A stretch of 40,584 nucleotides of DNA from positions 1 to 40,584 of the forward strand of contig JAFTQW010000005.1 in the NCBI GenBank assembly GCA_017462565.1, written 5' to 3'. Shown here piece by piece: positions 7,791 through 15,636 of this stretch. Origin of the DNA: Ruminococcus sp. Its GTDB lineage: Bacteria; Bacillota; Clostridia; Oscillospirales; Ruminococcaceae. How positions within the stretch are numbered: position 1 is the stretch's first letter; every line of letters begins with the position of its first letter. Below the pieces are notes generated by a model. That model had not been told where the DNA came from. It did not search any database and was given only the letters and a program-made list of their open reading frames with translations. A program made the translations under genes and the position numbers.

Positions 7791-7819
7791 ATTATACCAT
7801 ATTATTACATTAAATAAAA
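7791..7819 (-). promoter_or_regulatory. extended -10 promoter for fprA operon
   Basis: On the minus strand the sequence TGgTATAAT (TATAAT at 7791-7796) is a consensus extended -10, about 45 bp before the fprA start. The -35 region (TTTTAT at 17 bp spacing) is weak, as is common with a TGn motif. Confidence 0.55.
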
Positions 7820-7910
7820 GTGATATTTGCAACAAATTGTATTTTTTTCGGGAATTGTAAAAATTACGTTTTTTGCCTATTTTACGTTGAGGGGAGCGGC
7901 AGGGGAGTGA

Positions 7911-8152
7911 TGATGTCAGCTTAAGGGGACTCTGTCCCCTTAAACCCCTGCCAAAGGGGTATCCGCCTAACCGGCGCCCGTCCTCTCTGTCGGCAAGCCG
8001 ACATCTCCCCACACTGTGGGGAGTCACCCTTTGGAAACCCAGTATTAATTATTTCAAATACCGTTGGTATTTGAAATAATTATGGCTATCGCCAAAGATT
8101 GAATACTTTTTGACAAAAGTTCAAGGTGCAAAATCTCTTAAGTTGAAGTTAT
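7911..8152 (+). repeat. R2: dispersed stem-loop element (long form)
   Basis: The order of parts is: AAGGGGAC/GTCCCCTT stem, CTGCCAAAGGGG arm, an inserted module with TGTCGGCAAGCCGACA and CCCCACACTGTGGGG stems, CCCTTTGG arm, variable hairpin (ttatttcaaatacc / ggtatttgaaataa) and small hairpin TGGCTATCGCCA. The ends (gatgtcagcttaag ... cttaagttga) are a degraded class-A terminal repeat. It lies 3' to R3 in inverted orientation. No coding capacity. Confidence 0.85.
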
Positions 8153-8201
8153 ACTGTTTGCTTATACAAACAATATTTAAGTTTACTGCGGTTAACAAAC
8201 G

Positions 8202-8230
8202 TTGATTTTTAAACGAAAATGAGTTACAAT
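8202..8230 (+). promoter_or_regulatory. candidate promoter for rnhA-nifS-nifU
   Basis: TTGATT at 8202-8207 and TACAAT at 8225-8230 are separated by 17 bp. It sits in the AT-rich spacer between R2 and R3. The -10 lies inside an inverted repeat (GTTACAATA at 8223-8231 with TATTGTAAC at 8251-8259), which could be an operator or a leader hairpin. If used, R3 would be part of the 5' leader of rnhA. Confidence 0.5.
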
Positions 8231-8280
8231 AGATAATGAAATATTTTCTATATTGTAACAGAATATTTTCTGTATTTTAA

Positions 8281-8524
8281 GTGGGACTTGTTTCTCTTTG
8301 CTTTCTGTCAAAAGCGTAGCTTCCCCATGGACTGCGTCCAATTATTACAAATGCCCATGTGGGTATTTGTAATAATTTAATTGTGGGTTTCCAAAGGGTG
8401 ACTCCCCACAGTGTGGGGAGATGTCGGCTTGCCGACAGAGGGGACGGGCGCCGGTTAGGCGGATACCCCTTTGGCAGAGGGTTTAAGGGAGACAGCGTCT
8501 CCCTTAATAAAGGAGATGATTCCC
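8281..8524 (-). repeat. R3: dispersed stem-loop element (long form), abutting rnhA start
   Basis: In inverted orientation the element holds: small hairpin TGGACTGCGTCCA, variable hairpin (ttattacaaatgccc / gggtatttgtaataa), the CCAAAGGG stem with the TGTCGGCTTGCCGACA and CCCCACAGTGTGGGG module, CCCTTTGG, and the AAGGGAGAC/GTCTCCCTT stem. The outer ends are only loosely complementary (gtgggacttgtttctctttg against ...aaaggagatgattccc). If they are real, the rnhA ribosome binding site and first three codons are element sequence. Confidence 0.75.
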
Positions 8525-8968
8525 GTTAAAACAGTTGAAATTTTTACCGACGGCGCTTGCAGCGGAAATCCCGGTCCGGGCGGCTACGGAGTCGTACTTC
8601 GTTACGGCGAAAACGAAAAGGAATTGTCCGGCGGCGACAGCAACACTACAAACAACCGCATGGAGCTGCTTGGAGTTATAGTGGCTCTTTCCGCTTTGAA
8701 AGAACCCTGCAAGGTCGTTCTCACTACCGACAGCAAATACGTTGTGGACAGTGTTACAAAAGGCTGGGTTTACGGCTGGAAGAAAAAAGGCTGGATAAAA
8801 TCTGATAAAAAGCCTGCGCTCAATGTTGATCTGTGGGAACAGCTTCTCCCGCTTCTTGAAAAGCATGAGGTCGATTTTAATTGGGTAAAGGGTCATGCAG
8901 GACATCCCGAAAACGAACGCTGCGACCGTCTTGCTGTCGAACAGCGTGATATATATGCTCTAAAATAA
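8516..8968 (+). CDS. rnhA: ribonuclease HI
   Basis: 150 residues. It has the RNase HI fold with catalytic D12 ([11 protein letters not shown]), E50 (NNRMELLG), D72 (TTDSKYV) and D137 (ERCDRLA), plus the HAGH loop. It degrades RNA in RNA-DNA hybrids. The start is awkward: the ATG at 8516 immediately follows AAAGGAG with no spacer, and relatives begin at the codon corresponding to GTT 8525 ([10 protein letters not shown] in the family). The codons ATG-ATT-CCC appear to have been supplied by repeat R3. It is followed 15 bp later by nifS, so it is probably co-transcribed. Confidence 0.93.
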   Translation: MIPVKTVEIFTDGACSGNPGPGGYGVVLRYGENEKELSGGDSNTTNNRMELLGVIVALSALKEPCKVVLTTDSKYVVDSVTKGWVYGWKKKGWIKSDKKPALNVDLWEQLLPLLEKHEVDFNWVKGHAGHPENERCDRLAVEQRDIYALK

Positions 8969-8983
8969 AGGAGGATTTTTATA

Positions 8984-10174
8984 ATGGAAAAAAGATTTAT
9001 ATATGCCGACAATGCCGCTACAACTGCGGTTTCTGAAGAAGTTCTCAACGCTATGCTTCCCCATTTCAGAACAGCATACGGAAACGCATCAAGCATTTAC
9101 AAGCTCGGACGTGACGCTCAGCGTGACGTTGAAGAGGCAAGAGATAAGGTCGCAAAGGCTATCGGCGCAGAGCCTAAGGAGATCTTCTTCACAAGCTGCG
9201 GTTCGGAATCCGATAACTGGGCAATAAAGGGCATCGCCGAGACAATGGCTAAAAAGGGCAAGAAGCACATCGTTACTTCCGTTTTCGAGCACCATGCCGT
9301 TCTTCATACCTGCGAATACCTTGCAAAGCACGGTTTTGAGATAACTTATGTTCCGGTAAGCGACAAGGGACTTGTTGATCCCGAGGATGTGAAAAACGCT
9401 ATCCGTGAGGATACCGCTCTTGTTACCATAATGTACGCCAATAACGAGATAGGTACTATTCAGCCTATTGAGGAAATAGCAGCAGTATGCCATGAGAAAA
9501 ACGTTATTTTCCATACGGACGCAGTTCAGGCAGTCGGTCATGTTGAGATAGACGTTAAAAAACAGGGTATAGATATGCTGTCCCTCTCAGGACATAAAAT
9601 CCATGCTCAGAAAGGCATCGGCGTTCTTTATGTAAGAAAGGGAATCACTCTTCCGAATCTTATTCACGGCGGCGCTCAGGAGCGCAATAAACGTGCAGGA
9701 ACGGAAAATGTTCCGGCTATCGTCGGTTTAGGAGTGGCAATAGAGGCTGCAACAAGAAATATTTCCGAAAAGGCAGCAGTTATCATTCCAAGAAGAAACC
9801 GCCTTATCGACGGCATTCTCCAGCTTCCCTATACACGTCTTAACGGAGACCGGGAAAAGCGTCTGCCGGGCAACATTAATATTTCTATAGAGGGAATCGA
9901 GGGCGAATCCCTGCTTTTGATGCTCGATCAGTACGGTATCTGCGCTTCATCAGGTTCTGCCTGCACCTCCGGTTCGCTCGATCCTTCTCACGTTCTGCTC
10001 TCGATCGGACTGAAGCACGAGGTCGCTCACGGTTCGCTCAGACTTTCCATTGAAGACGATGTCACCGACGAGGACGTTGACTATATCCTTGAGGTTGTTC
10101 CAAAGGTCGTTGAAAGACTGCGCTCAATGTCTCCTGTCTGGGAAAAAATGATGAACGGCGAAGAAGTAAAATAA
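8984..10174 (+). CDS. nifS: cysteine desulfurase (NifS/IscS type)
   Basis: 396 residues. This is a PLP enzyme that removes sulfur from cysteine to give alanine and a persulfide for Fe-S cluster assembly. Visible residues are H104 (FEHHAV), D179 (HTDAVQ), the PLP lysine K205 ([11 protein letters not shown]), and C327 in [11 protein letters not shown] on the mobile loop. The ADNAATT start is typical. RBS aaaggagg. It lies between rnhA and nifU in a short operon. The pairing with the scaffold gene supports a house-keeping Fe-S supply role, important in an anaerobe with FTR and hydrogenase clusters. Confidence 0.95.
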   Translation: MEKRFIYADNAATTAVSEEVLNAMLPHFRTAYGNASSIYKLGRDAQRDVEEARDKVAKAIGAEPKEIFFTSCGSESDNWAIKGIAETMAKKGKKHIVTSVFEHHAVLHTCEYLAKHGFEITYVPVSDKGLVDPEDVKNAIREDTALVTIMYANNEIGTIQPIEEIAAVCHEKNVIFHTDAVQAVGHVEIDVKKQGIDMLSLSGHKIHAQKGIGVLYVRKGITLPNLIHGGAQERNKRAGTENVPAIVGLGVAIEAATRNISEKAAVIIPRRNRLIDGILQLPYTRLNGDREKRLPGNINISIEGIEGESLLLMLDQYGICASSGSACTSGSLDPSHVLLSIGLKHEVAHGSLRLSIEDDVTDEDVDYILEVVPKVVERLRSMSPVWEKMMNGEEVK

Positions 10175-10204
10175 TTCAATTATATATAAAGGAGAAATAA
10201 AATT

Positions 10205-10621
10205 ATGATGTACAGTGAAAAGGTTCTCGACCATTTTTCAAATCCGAGAAATGTAGGCGAGATCGAAAATGCAGACGGCGTCGGCGAGATCGGCAACGCT
10301 AAGTGCGGCGATATTATGAAGATGTACCTGAAAATCGACAACGGTATCATCACAGACGCTAAGTTTAAAACATTCGGCTGCGGTGCGGCAATCGCTACGT
10401 CTTCCATGGCTACGGAGCTTATCAAAGGAAAGTCTATCGACGACGCCCTCAAGCTCACAAACGATGCTGTTGTAGAGGCTCTTGACGGACTTCCGGCAGT
10501 GAAGATACATTGTTCAGTTCTCGCAGAACAGGCTGTAAGATCGGCTCTTTCCGACTATTATACAAAGCAGGGTATCGATCCGCTCCCGATCGTGGGCGAA
10601 ATCAAAGAACCCGAAGAATAA
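10205..10621 (+). CDS. nifU: NifU/IscU-type Fe-S cluster scaffold protein
   Basis: 138 residues, matching the N-terminal scaffold domain alone. Three cluster cysteines are C34 (NAKCGD, with D36), C59 (FGCGAAIA) and C103 (IHCSVLAEQA). The N-terminal MYSEKVLDHFSNPRNVG is diagnostic. A second ATG codon follows the first, so either may be used; RBS is aaaggag. It is 30 bp after nifS, its functional partner that loads sulfur onto these cysteines. The short acidic tail (EIKEPEE) is ordinary. R4 follows closely. Confidence 0.95.
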   Translation: MMYSEKVLDHFSNPRNVGEIENADGVGEIGNAKCGDIMKMYLKIDNGIITDAKFKTFGCGAAIATSSMATELIKGKSIDDALKLTNDAVVEALDGLPAVKIHCSVLAEQAVRSALSDYYTKQGIDPLPIVGEIKEPEE

Positions 10622-10633
10622 GCCGCCTTTTAC

Positions 10634-10900
10634 ACTTAATGGCTTTTTTAAGGGGAGACGCTGTCTCCCCTTTGAACCCCTCTGCCAAAGGGTTATTCCT
10701 CCCAACGGTCGCCCGTCCCCTTTGTCACTTCGTGACATTTCCCCACACTGTGGGGAATCACCCTTTGGAAACCCGGTATTAATAAAAATAAAACCCCATA
10801 AAGGGGTTTTTATTTTTATTAGGGCGAATGCCCAAAAAGGACAGATGCTCTTTGACAGAAAGCAATGGGAAAACAATGACTCCTTAAAAAGCCATAAGTA
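10634..10900 (+). repeat. R4: dispersed stem-loop element (long form, unique terminal repeat)
   Basis: The order is: left end acttaatggcttttttaagg; AGGGGAGAC/GTCTCCCCT stem; CCAAAGGG with the TGTCACTTCGTGACA and CCCCACACTGTGGGG module; CCCTTTGG; a long variable hairpin (taataaaaataaaacccc / ggggtttttatttttatta); small hairpin GGGCGAATGCCC; right end ctccttaaaaagccataagt, complementary to the left end. It lies downstream of nifU and probably also terminates its transcript. Confidence 0.85.
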
Positions 10901-10915
10901 TGAAAAGCATTATTC

Positions 10916-11101
10916 TTGAATTTATATATGTGGTTTTGTGTCCACAATATCTTGTTTAAGGGACTGTTGCTCTATTGGGCGCAGCCCTAATTAATAATGC
11001 CCCATTATGGGGCATTATTAATTAATACCGGGATTCTCAAGGGGTGATCACCCCTTGAGCAGGGGGATTGGGGGACGGCGTCCCCCATATATAAGTTTCA
11101 G
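10916..11101 (-). repeat. R16: dispersed stem-loop element (short form)
   Basis: The ends ttgaatttatatatg and catatataagtttca are complementary. Inside, in inverted orientation, are GGGCGCAGCCC, the variable hairpin (aattaataatgcccc / ggggcattattaatt), a TCAAGGGGTGATCACCCCTTGA stem and a GGGGGAC/GTCCCCC stem. It is directly downstream of the LRR gene that ends at 11114. Confidence 0.75.
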
Positions 11102-11113
11102 AAAAAATGTTTT

Positions 11114-12484
11114 TTACTTTGATTTCTTTTTATCATCTTCTGGGGAGTCGTCTAAGATCTTAACGTAATTATCTTCGGCTTCTTTTTCAAGAGCTTCTTT
11201 CTGCGCTTTTTTTGCGGCGGCAGTGGCGCTTTTTCGGTTTCTTGCCATAAGAACGACAGCGAAAATTATCACGACGATTATAAGTCCGGCAGCTATGATG
11301 ACAAATGCGATTCTTTTCAGGCTTTTATCGGAAGCCGTATGCTCGATATTATCGTTTTTGGCGTATTTTTCTGCGGCAGAACCGGACGAAACGTTCATTT
11401 TGAATCCGCTTAAACTCAGAGTATTTCCCTCTTCGTCTGAAATTTTACCGAAAGCGTCCTCGCCGATAGTTTCAACCGTTTTCGGTACGCTTACCTGCAT
11501 AAGATTTTCGCAGTCGTAAAATGCGTTTGCTCCGATAGATTTAAGCCCGTCCTGAAAAATAGTTTTATTCAGCGATGTACAGTTCATGAATGCGCTGTCT
11601 CCTATTGATTGGAGCGACAGGGGAAATTCTACCGTTTCAAGAGAAATGTTATTTATAAATGCGCAGGTTCCTATTGAAGAAAGTCCCTCGGTGAAGTCCA
11701 GTTTTTTCAATGAAATGCAGTCACGGAAGCAGTTGTCTCCTATCGTCTGAACTGAACCGGGAACAAAAACGTTTTCTATTCCGTAGCAGAGCGAAAAAGC
11801 TCCGCCGCCGATAGTCTCAACGGAATCTGCAATGTAAACGTCTCCGGATACATCGTTTGCGGCACGGTATATCTCTTTTTTATTTCTGTCATACAGAATT
11901 TTTTCATCGACAACGAATCCGCTGCATCCCTCGGCGTCGATATTGGTGAGGGGAGTGCAGTTGAACGCCATATCGCCAAGCTCGGTAAGAGAATCGGGAA
12001 GCTCGATATCCGTCAGACGGGAGCAGACTGCAAAGGCGGAATCGCCTATTTTTGTAACGGTATCGGGAAGTTCGATATCCGTAAGATACGAGCAGCCTAA
12101 AAATGCCTGATCCGGTATTTCCGTTACCGAGGATGGAATAGTAACTTTTTGAAGCGATGTGCAGTATGTGAATGCTCCCGAACCGATCTTTTTTACGGAC
12201 TGTGGGATATTTAATTCAGTTATTCCGGCGCAGTTGCTGAAAGCGCCTTCGGATATTTCAACGATAGGAATGCCGTTTACTATTCCGGGAATAGAGGTTA
12301 TAATGGTTGCGGTGCATCTTTTAATAGTATATCCGCCGTCTACGGTATCATATATAAACGAACCGTCGCTTAAAACTTCTTCCGCCGTTTCAGGATCGGC
12401 AGACGCTGAAAGAGCCGTCGCCGTACACACCGCAAGCAATGCTGCGGCAGATACGGAAAGAATTTTTTTGAATTTATTCTTCAT
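11114..12484 (-). CDS. membrane-anchored LRR (BspA-like) surface protein
   Basis: 456 residues. The signal peptide is about 1-30 (MKNKFKKILSVSAAALLAVC, cleavage near ASA-DPE). A run of about eleven LRR_5 / BspA-type repeats follows, each with the pattern LTxIELPDSVTxIGDSAFxxC, covering about residues 55-355. A single transmembrane helix is near 385-408 (AFVIIAAGLIIVVIIFAVVLM). The basic then acidic cytoplasmic tail is about 45 residues. Such proteins bind host, substrate or other cells. The start codon lies inside the end of the upstream LRR gene (11 bp overlap), so translation is probably coupled. No RBS is needed beyond the upstream gene's tail. Confidence 0.88.
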   Translation of the reverse strand: MKNKFKKILSVSAAALLAVCTATALSASADPETAEEVLSDGSFIYDTVDGGYTIKRCTATIITSIPGIVNGIPIVEISEGAFSNCAGITELNIPQSVKKIGSGAFTYCTSLQKVTIPSSVTEIPDQAFLGCSYLTDIELPDTVTKIGDSAFAVCSRLTDIELPDSLTELGDMAFNCTPLTNIDAEGCSGFVVDEKILYDRNKKEIYRAANDVSGDVYIADSVETIGGGAFSLCYGIENVFVPGSVQTIGDNCFRDCISLKKLDFTEGLSSIGTCAFINNISLETVEFPLSLQSIGDSAFMNCTSLNKTIFQDGLKSIGANAFYDCENLMQVSVPKTVETIGEDAFGKISDEEGNTLSLSGFKMNVSSGSAAEKYAKNDNIEHTASDKSLKRIAFVIIAAGLIIVVIIFAVVLMARNRKSATAAAKKAQKEALEKEAEDNYVKILDDSPEDDKKKSK

Positions 12485-14756
12485 CTTTTTTATCCTCTTT
12501 TTGTTTATTTTCAGGTTTTTCAGATTTCTTCTTTTTTGCTTTTGAAACGATAAGCTTTGTTATGAATGCTGCAATAAACGCTGCAATAACTCCTGCGCCG
12601 CCGAATAAGATTCCCTTATGAATATTAAGTCCGAGGAAAAGGACGGTATTGCTTACAATGGGGATATTTTTCTTTTCCGCATAATCATAAGCCATGCTGT
12701 CCTTATCGGCATATATCTTAAAGCCCTCGATGAGCACATCGTGCGGTTCGCTTTCGTCGTCCGTGCCGGTAATTTCCGAATCGATATTATCCAAATCAGC
12801 GTTTTCATTGTAGCATTCGCCGAAAGCTCCTTCGCCGATATATTCAAGCTTATCGTAGAAGCGCAGACTTGTTAAAGCTTTGCAGCCGTAGAAGGCGTCG
12901 GCTCCTATTTGTTTAAGATTTTTTGAGAGCTTTGCTTTTTTAAGCTTTTCACATCCCTCAAAAGCATAGTCCCTTAAAATCTCGACTCCCGAAATATCTG
13001 CCGATTCAAGATATTTACAGTGATAAAAAGCAGACGGACCGATCTCTTTTACGCTTTTCGGAGCTTTATATTTTTTATCCTTTTTTGCCTGCGGATAGAG
13101 GACTATCGCAGTTTTATCCTTGTTGAAAAGAACTCCGTTTTCGGATGAATATATTCCGTCGCCGGAGGTTACCGTTACTGATTCAAGAGATGTGCAGTTA
13201 AGGAAAGGCTCTTCATCTTCTCCGCCGAACGAGGTGCAGTTTCCCGAGATAGTGAGATTTTTAACGGAGCTGCATTCTTTAAATAATTCCGTGCCGATAG
13301 TAACAGCTTCCGGCATTTCCACCGTTTCAAGGGAAGTGCAGCCGTAGAAGATCTGATTGCCGATAGTAGTCGCACCTCCGGTATTCAGACTTTTAAGGAG
13401 AGTACAGCTGTCGAAAGCATTGCTTCTTATTTCGGTAAGACTTTGCGGCAGCTCGATTTTTTTCAGATTGATACAGTTGTAAAATGCCATTTCACGTATC
13501 AGAGTGATCGTTTCCGGAAGAATTATCTCTTCAGATGTGCAGTATTGGAATGCTGCCGGATAAACGGCTGTAACCGTTAATCCCTCGATCTCGGAGGGAA
13601 CGTTGAGAACGGTATCAGCGGAAAGGCAGGCTGTTATCACGGCTTCTCCGTTTACAACGGCATATTCGTAATCTCCGAAGGTTCTTTTTTCAAGGGATTG
13701 CTGTTCGGTTATCTGTTCATCCTGTTCGGGAACTCTGAATTCAAAGCTGTTTTCGTAATCGTATTCGCTGTCTGTATCGGTTGCATACGTCTGAGCGGCA
13801 GAACCGTAGCTTCCTACGATTATAAAGCTGCTGTCCGGTTTTTGTTCATTGTTTTCGTCAATATAGTAACCGAATGCGCTGTATCCTATTTCTGAGACGG
13901 AATCGGGAACAACGATTTTTGAAAGTCCGGTATCTATAAAAGCTGCCTGTCCGATTATTCCAAGATTATCCGGAAGAGTTATTTCACTAAGCTTCTTGCA
14001 GCGGCTGAAAGCTGCTCCGGCTATCTCATAAAGCGAATCGGGAAGCAGAACGCTGCTGAGCGCTGAACAGTCCGTAAAAGCGTATAAACCGATAGAAGAT
14101 ACGGCGGTTTTGCTTAAATCGGCAGAGGTAAGCTTTGAATTGCTTCCCAGCGCAAAATATGATATCTCCTTTAAGGTTGAAGGAAACGTTATTTCGCTGA
14201 GCTGTGTGTTGTAAATTGAAGCCTCTCCTAAAACAGAAACTCCCTCGGGAATGGAATAGCTGTTTCCCGTTTTTTTCTGTGGATAGCAGACCAGCTTTGA
14301 TTTATCCTTTGTGAAAAGGACTCCGTCCACCGCAATATAATTTTCATTGGAAGAATCGACGATAATTTCTTTAAGGCTGTCGCAGAACGAAAACGGATTG
14401 TCTGACGAAATATATTCAATGGAAGCAGGCAGCGTTATTGTTTCATAGGGTTTGCCGATATCGCTTCCGAAAGCAAGCTTGCCAAGCTCTGTAACGGCGA
14501 TGCCGTCGATAGTATCGGGAATTACGAGATTTTTTTCTTCGCTTGAACAGTCCTCAATACAGGCAGTGTTATCGTGAGTGAGAGAATAGGAAAATTCTCC
14601 GGAAACGATGATTTCTGATTCCTCTTCGCCGGAAGCTTCATCCGCTGCGGAGGTTTCTTCCTCGCCCTCGGCAAAAGCGCTGTAGACCGGTGAGACCGCT
14701 GAAACGCTTATAAGCAGACTTAATATAAAGGCTGCAACTTTTTTATGCTTGAACAT
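12474..14756 (-). CDS. large membrane-anchored LRR (BspA-like) surface protein
   Basis: 760 residues from the ATG at 14756 (RBS gaggt, 8 bp spacing); a longer frame upstream would run into the promoter. The signal peptide is MFKHKKVAAFILSLLISVSA to about residue 30. An acidic stretch (EGEEETSAADEASGEEE) follows, then two blocks of BspA-type leucine-rich repeats separated by a Glu/Gln-rich linker (PEQDEQITEQQSLEKR). Near the C-terminus are a membrane helix (ILFGGAGVIAAFIAAFITKLIV) and a Lys/Glu tail. Domain plan and tail match its downstream neighbour, so the pair probably arose by duplication and serves at the cell surface. The ligand is unknown. Confidence 0.88.
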   Translation of the reverse strand: MFKHKKVAAFILSLLISVSAVSPVYSAFAEGEEETSAADEASGEEESEIIVSGEFSYSLTHDNTACIEDCSSEEKNLVIPDTIDGIAVTELGKLAFGSDIGKPYETITLPASIEYISSDNPFSFCDSLKEIIVDSSNENYIAVDGVLFTKDKSKLVCYPQKKTGNSYSIPEGVSVLGEASIYNTQLSEITFPSTLKEISYFALGSNSKLTSADLSKTAVSSIGLYAFTDCSALSSVLLPDSLYEIAGAAFSRCKKLSEITLPDNLGIIGQAAFIDTGLSKIVVPDSVSEIGYSAFGYYIDENNEQKPDSSFIIVGSYGSAAQTYATDTDSEYDYENSFEFRVPEQDEQITEQQSLEKRTFGDYEYAVVNGEAVITACLSADTVLNVPSEIEGLTVTAVYPAAFQYCTSEEIILPETITLIREMAFYNCINLKKIELPQSLTEIRSNAFDSCTLLKSLNTGGATTIGNQIFYGCTSLETVEMPEAVTIGTELFKECSSVKNLTISGNCTSFGGEDEEPFLNCTSLESVTVTSGDGIYSSENGVLFNKDKTAIVLYPQAKKDKKYKAPKSVKEIGPSAFYHCKYLESADISGVEILRDYAFEGCEKLKKAKLSKNLKQIGADAFYGCKALTSLRFYDKLEYIGEGAFGECYNENADLDNIDSEITGTDDESEPHDVLIEGFKIYADKDSMAYDYAEKKNIPIVSNTVLFLGLNIHKGILFGGAGVIAAFIAAFITKLIVSKAKKKKSEKPENKQKEDKKDEE

Positions 14757-14798
14757 TTTTTGTACCTCGTTTATTTTAAAATAGAATATCACCACCAT

Positions 14799-14827
14799 AT
14801 TATATCATAATTGCTTTTTATTTGCAA
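14799..14827 (-). promoter_or_regulatory. sigma-A-type promoter for the LRR gene pair
   Basis: On the minus strand TTGCAA (14822-14827) and TATAAT (14799-14804) are separated by exactly 17 bp, about 43 bp before the ATG at 14756. Confidence 0.75.
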
Positions 14828-15112
14828 TGAATTTCACATAGTTTATAAAAACTTTTCAGATTTTACGCATAAAAAGTTCTTTTTCGGAGAAAATATTTTC
14901 ATTGGGTATTATACTCGTCTCTACTCCGGAGCGTATTCACATAAAATGTGCAGCCGTTGATTCTGACGGAATTGTCCGTTTGCATACGCTTCGCTGTGCT
15001 CACTGGTTTTGCGGACAGCGTGGAATTATGTCTTATGTTAAATTTGACGTAAGGGTGAGCTTTAATTCCGTTTTTTCGCTCCACGCTGTCCTTTGCAGGG
15101 CTTTGCCCCAAT
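14828..15112. other. intergenic segment without supported gene
   Basis: An AT-rich stretch is followed by about 220 bp of more GC-rich DNA. Frames are open on both strands here, but none has a ribosome binding site. The segment contains an 11-bp perfect inverted repeat (GGACAGCGTGG at 15013-15023 with CCACGCTGTCC at 15081-15091). It could be an eroded member of a repeat family. I recognise no gene. Confidence 0.5.
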
Positions 15113-15303
15113 CAATGTCAACAACTTAAGCGGGGGACGCTGTCCCCCGTACCCCCAGCCAAAGGGTTATTCAACCCTTTGGAAACCCAGTATTAATTAT
15201 TTCAAATACCATTGGTATTTGAAATAATTATGGCTGTCGCCAAAGATTGAATACTTTTTTGCAGGAGTTCAAGGTACAAAATCTCTTAAGTTGTTAGCAT
15301 TGT
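15113..15303 (+). repeat. R5: dispersed stem-loop element (short form, class-A ends)
   Basis: This is the cleanest class-A copy. Left end caatgtcaacaacttaag; GGGGGAC/GTCCCCC stem; CCAAAGGGTTATTCAACCC then TTTGG; variable hairpin (attatttcaaatacca / tggtatttgaaataat); small hairpin TGGCTGTCGCCA; right end cttaagttgttagcattg, complementary to the left end. R6 follows immediately. Confidence 0.88.
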
Positions 15304-15440
15304 TGCCCCGACCCCATCAGGGACGCTGTCCCTGAACCCTGCCAAAGGGGAGTACCCGCCTAACAGGCGCCCGTCCCCTCTGTCGGCAAGCCGACATCTC
15401 CCCACACTGTGGGGAGTCACCCTTTGGAATCCCATTATTA
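15304..15440 (+). repeat. R6: dispersed stem-loop element, partial (long-form core)
   Basis: Directly after R5 the core parts recur: CAGGGAC/GTCCCTG stem, CTGCCAAAGGGG, the GCCTAACAGGC, TGTCGGCAAGCCGACA and CCCCACACTGTGGGG stems, then CCCTTTGGAATCCC. No variable hairpin or right end follows, so it is a truncated copy. It stands in tandem with R5 upstream of the spoVAD repeats. Confidence 0.8.
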
Positions 15441-15444
15441 TAAA

Positions 15445-15517
15445 TAACCCACGAGCGGATGTGTTCTGAAACCTTTTTTCGGAAGTAACTTCGTGACTGG
15501 GTGCAGCGTCACGCTGC
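15445..15517 (+). repeat. 73-nt direct repeat, copy 1, upstream of spoVAD
   Basis: The unit begins taacccacgagcggatgtgt and ends in a GCAGCG-TCA-CGCTGC hairpin. Copy 2 at 15553-15624 differs only by one deleted g and one C/T change. It has no coding frame shared with spoVAD. Confidence 0.9.
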
Positions 15518-15552
15518 TATAATGGTATTTATAAAAAATCTTTTGAAAATAG

Positions 15553-15624
15553 TAACCCACGAGCGATGTGTTCTGAAATCTTTTTTCGGAAGTAACTTCG
15601 TGACTGGGTGCAGCGTCACGCTGC
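15553..15624 (+). repeat. 72-nt direct repeat, copy 2, forming the spoVAD leader
   Basis: This is a near-identical second copy of the 15445-15517 unit. Its hairpin ends 12 bp before the spoVAD start, and the RBS (cggaggtg) follows it directly. The 35-bp spacer between copies contains TATAAT at 15518-15523, which could be a -10 element. Confidence 0.9.
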
Positions 15625-15636
15625 CGGAGGTGTTTT

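Noticed and set aside
7788-8027. Minus-strand frame of 79 codons
   Set aside because: It is the translation of R2 repeat DNA plus AT-rich flank, with no RBS.
10510-10782. Plus-strand frame of 90 codons after nifU
   Set aside because: It reads through the stems of R4 and begins inside nifU in another frame. Similar frames appear in other element copies only because the repeats are alike.
14902-15129. Overlapping frames on both strands (70-75 codons)
   Set aside because: No RBS and no recognisable protein; mirrored open frames are expected from the palindromic content.
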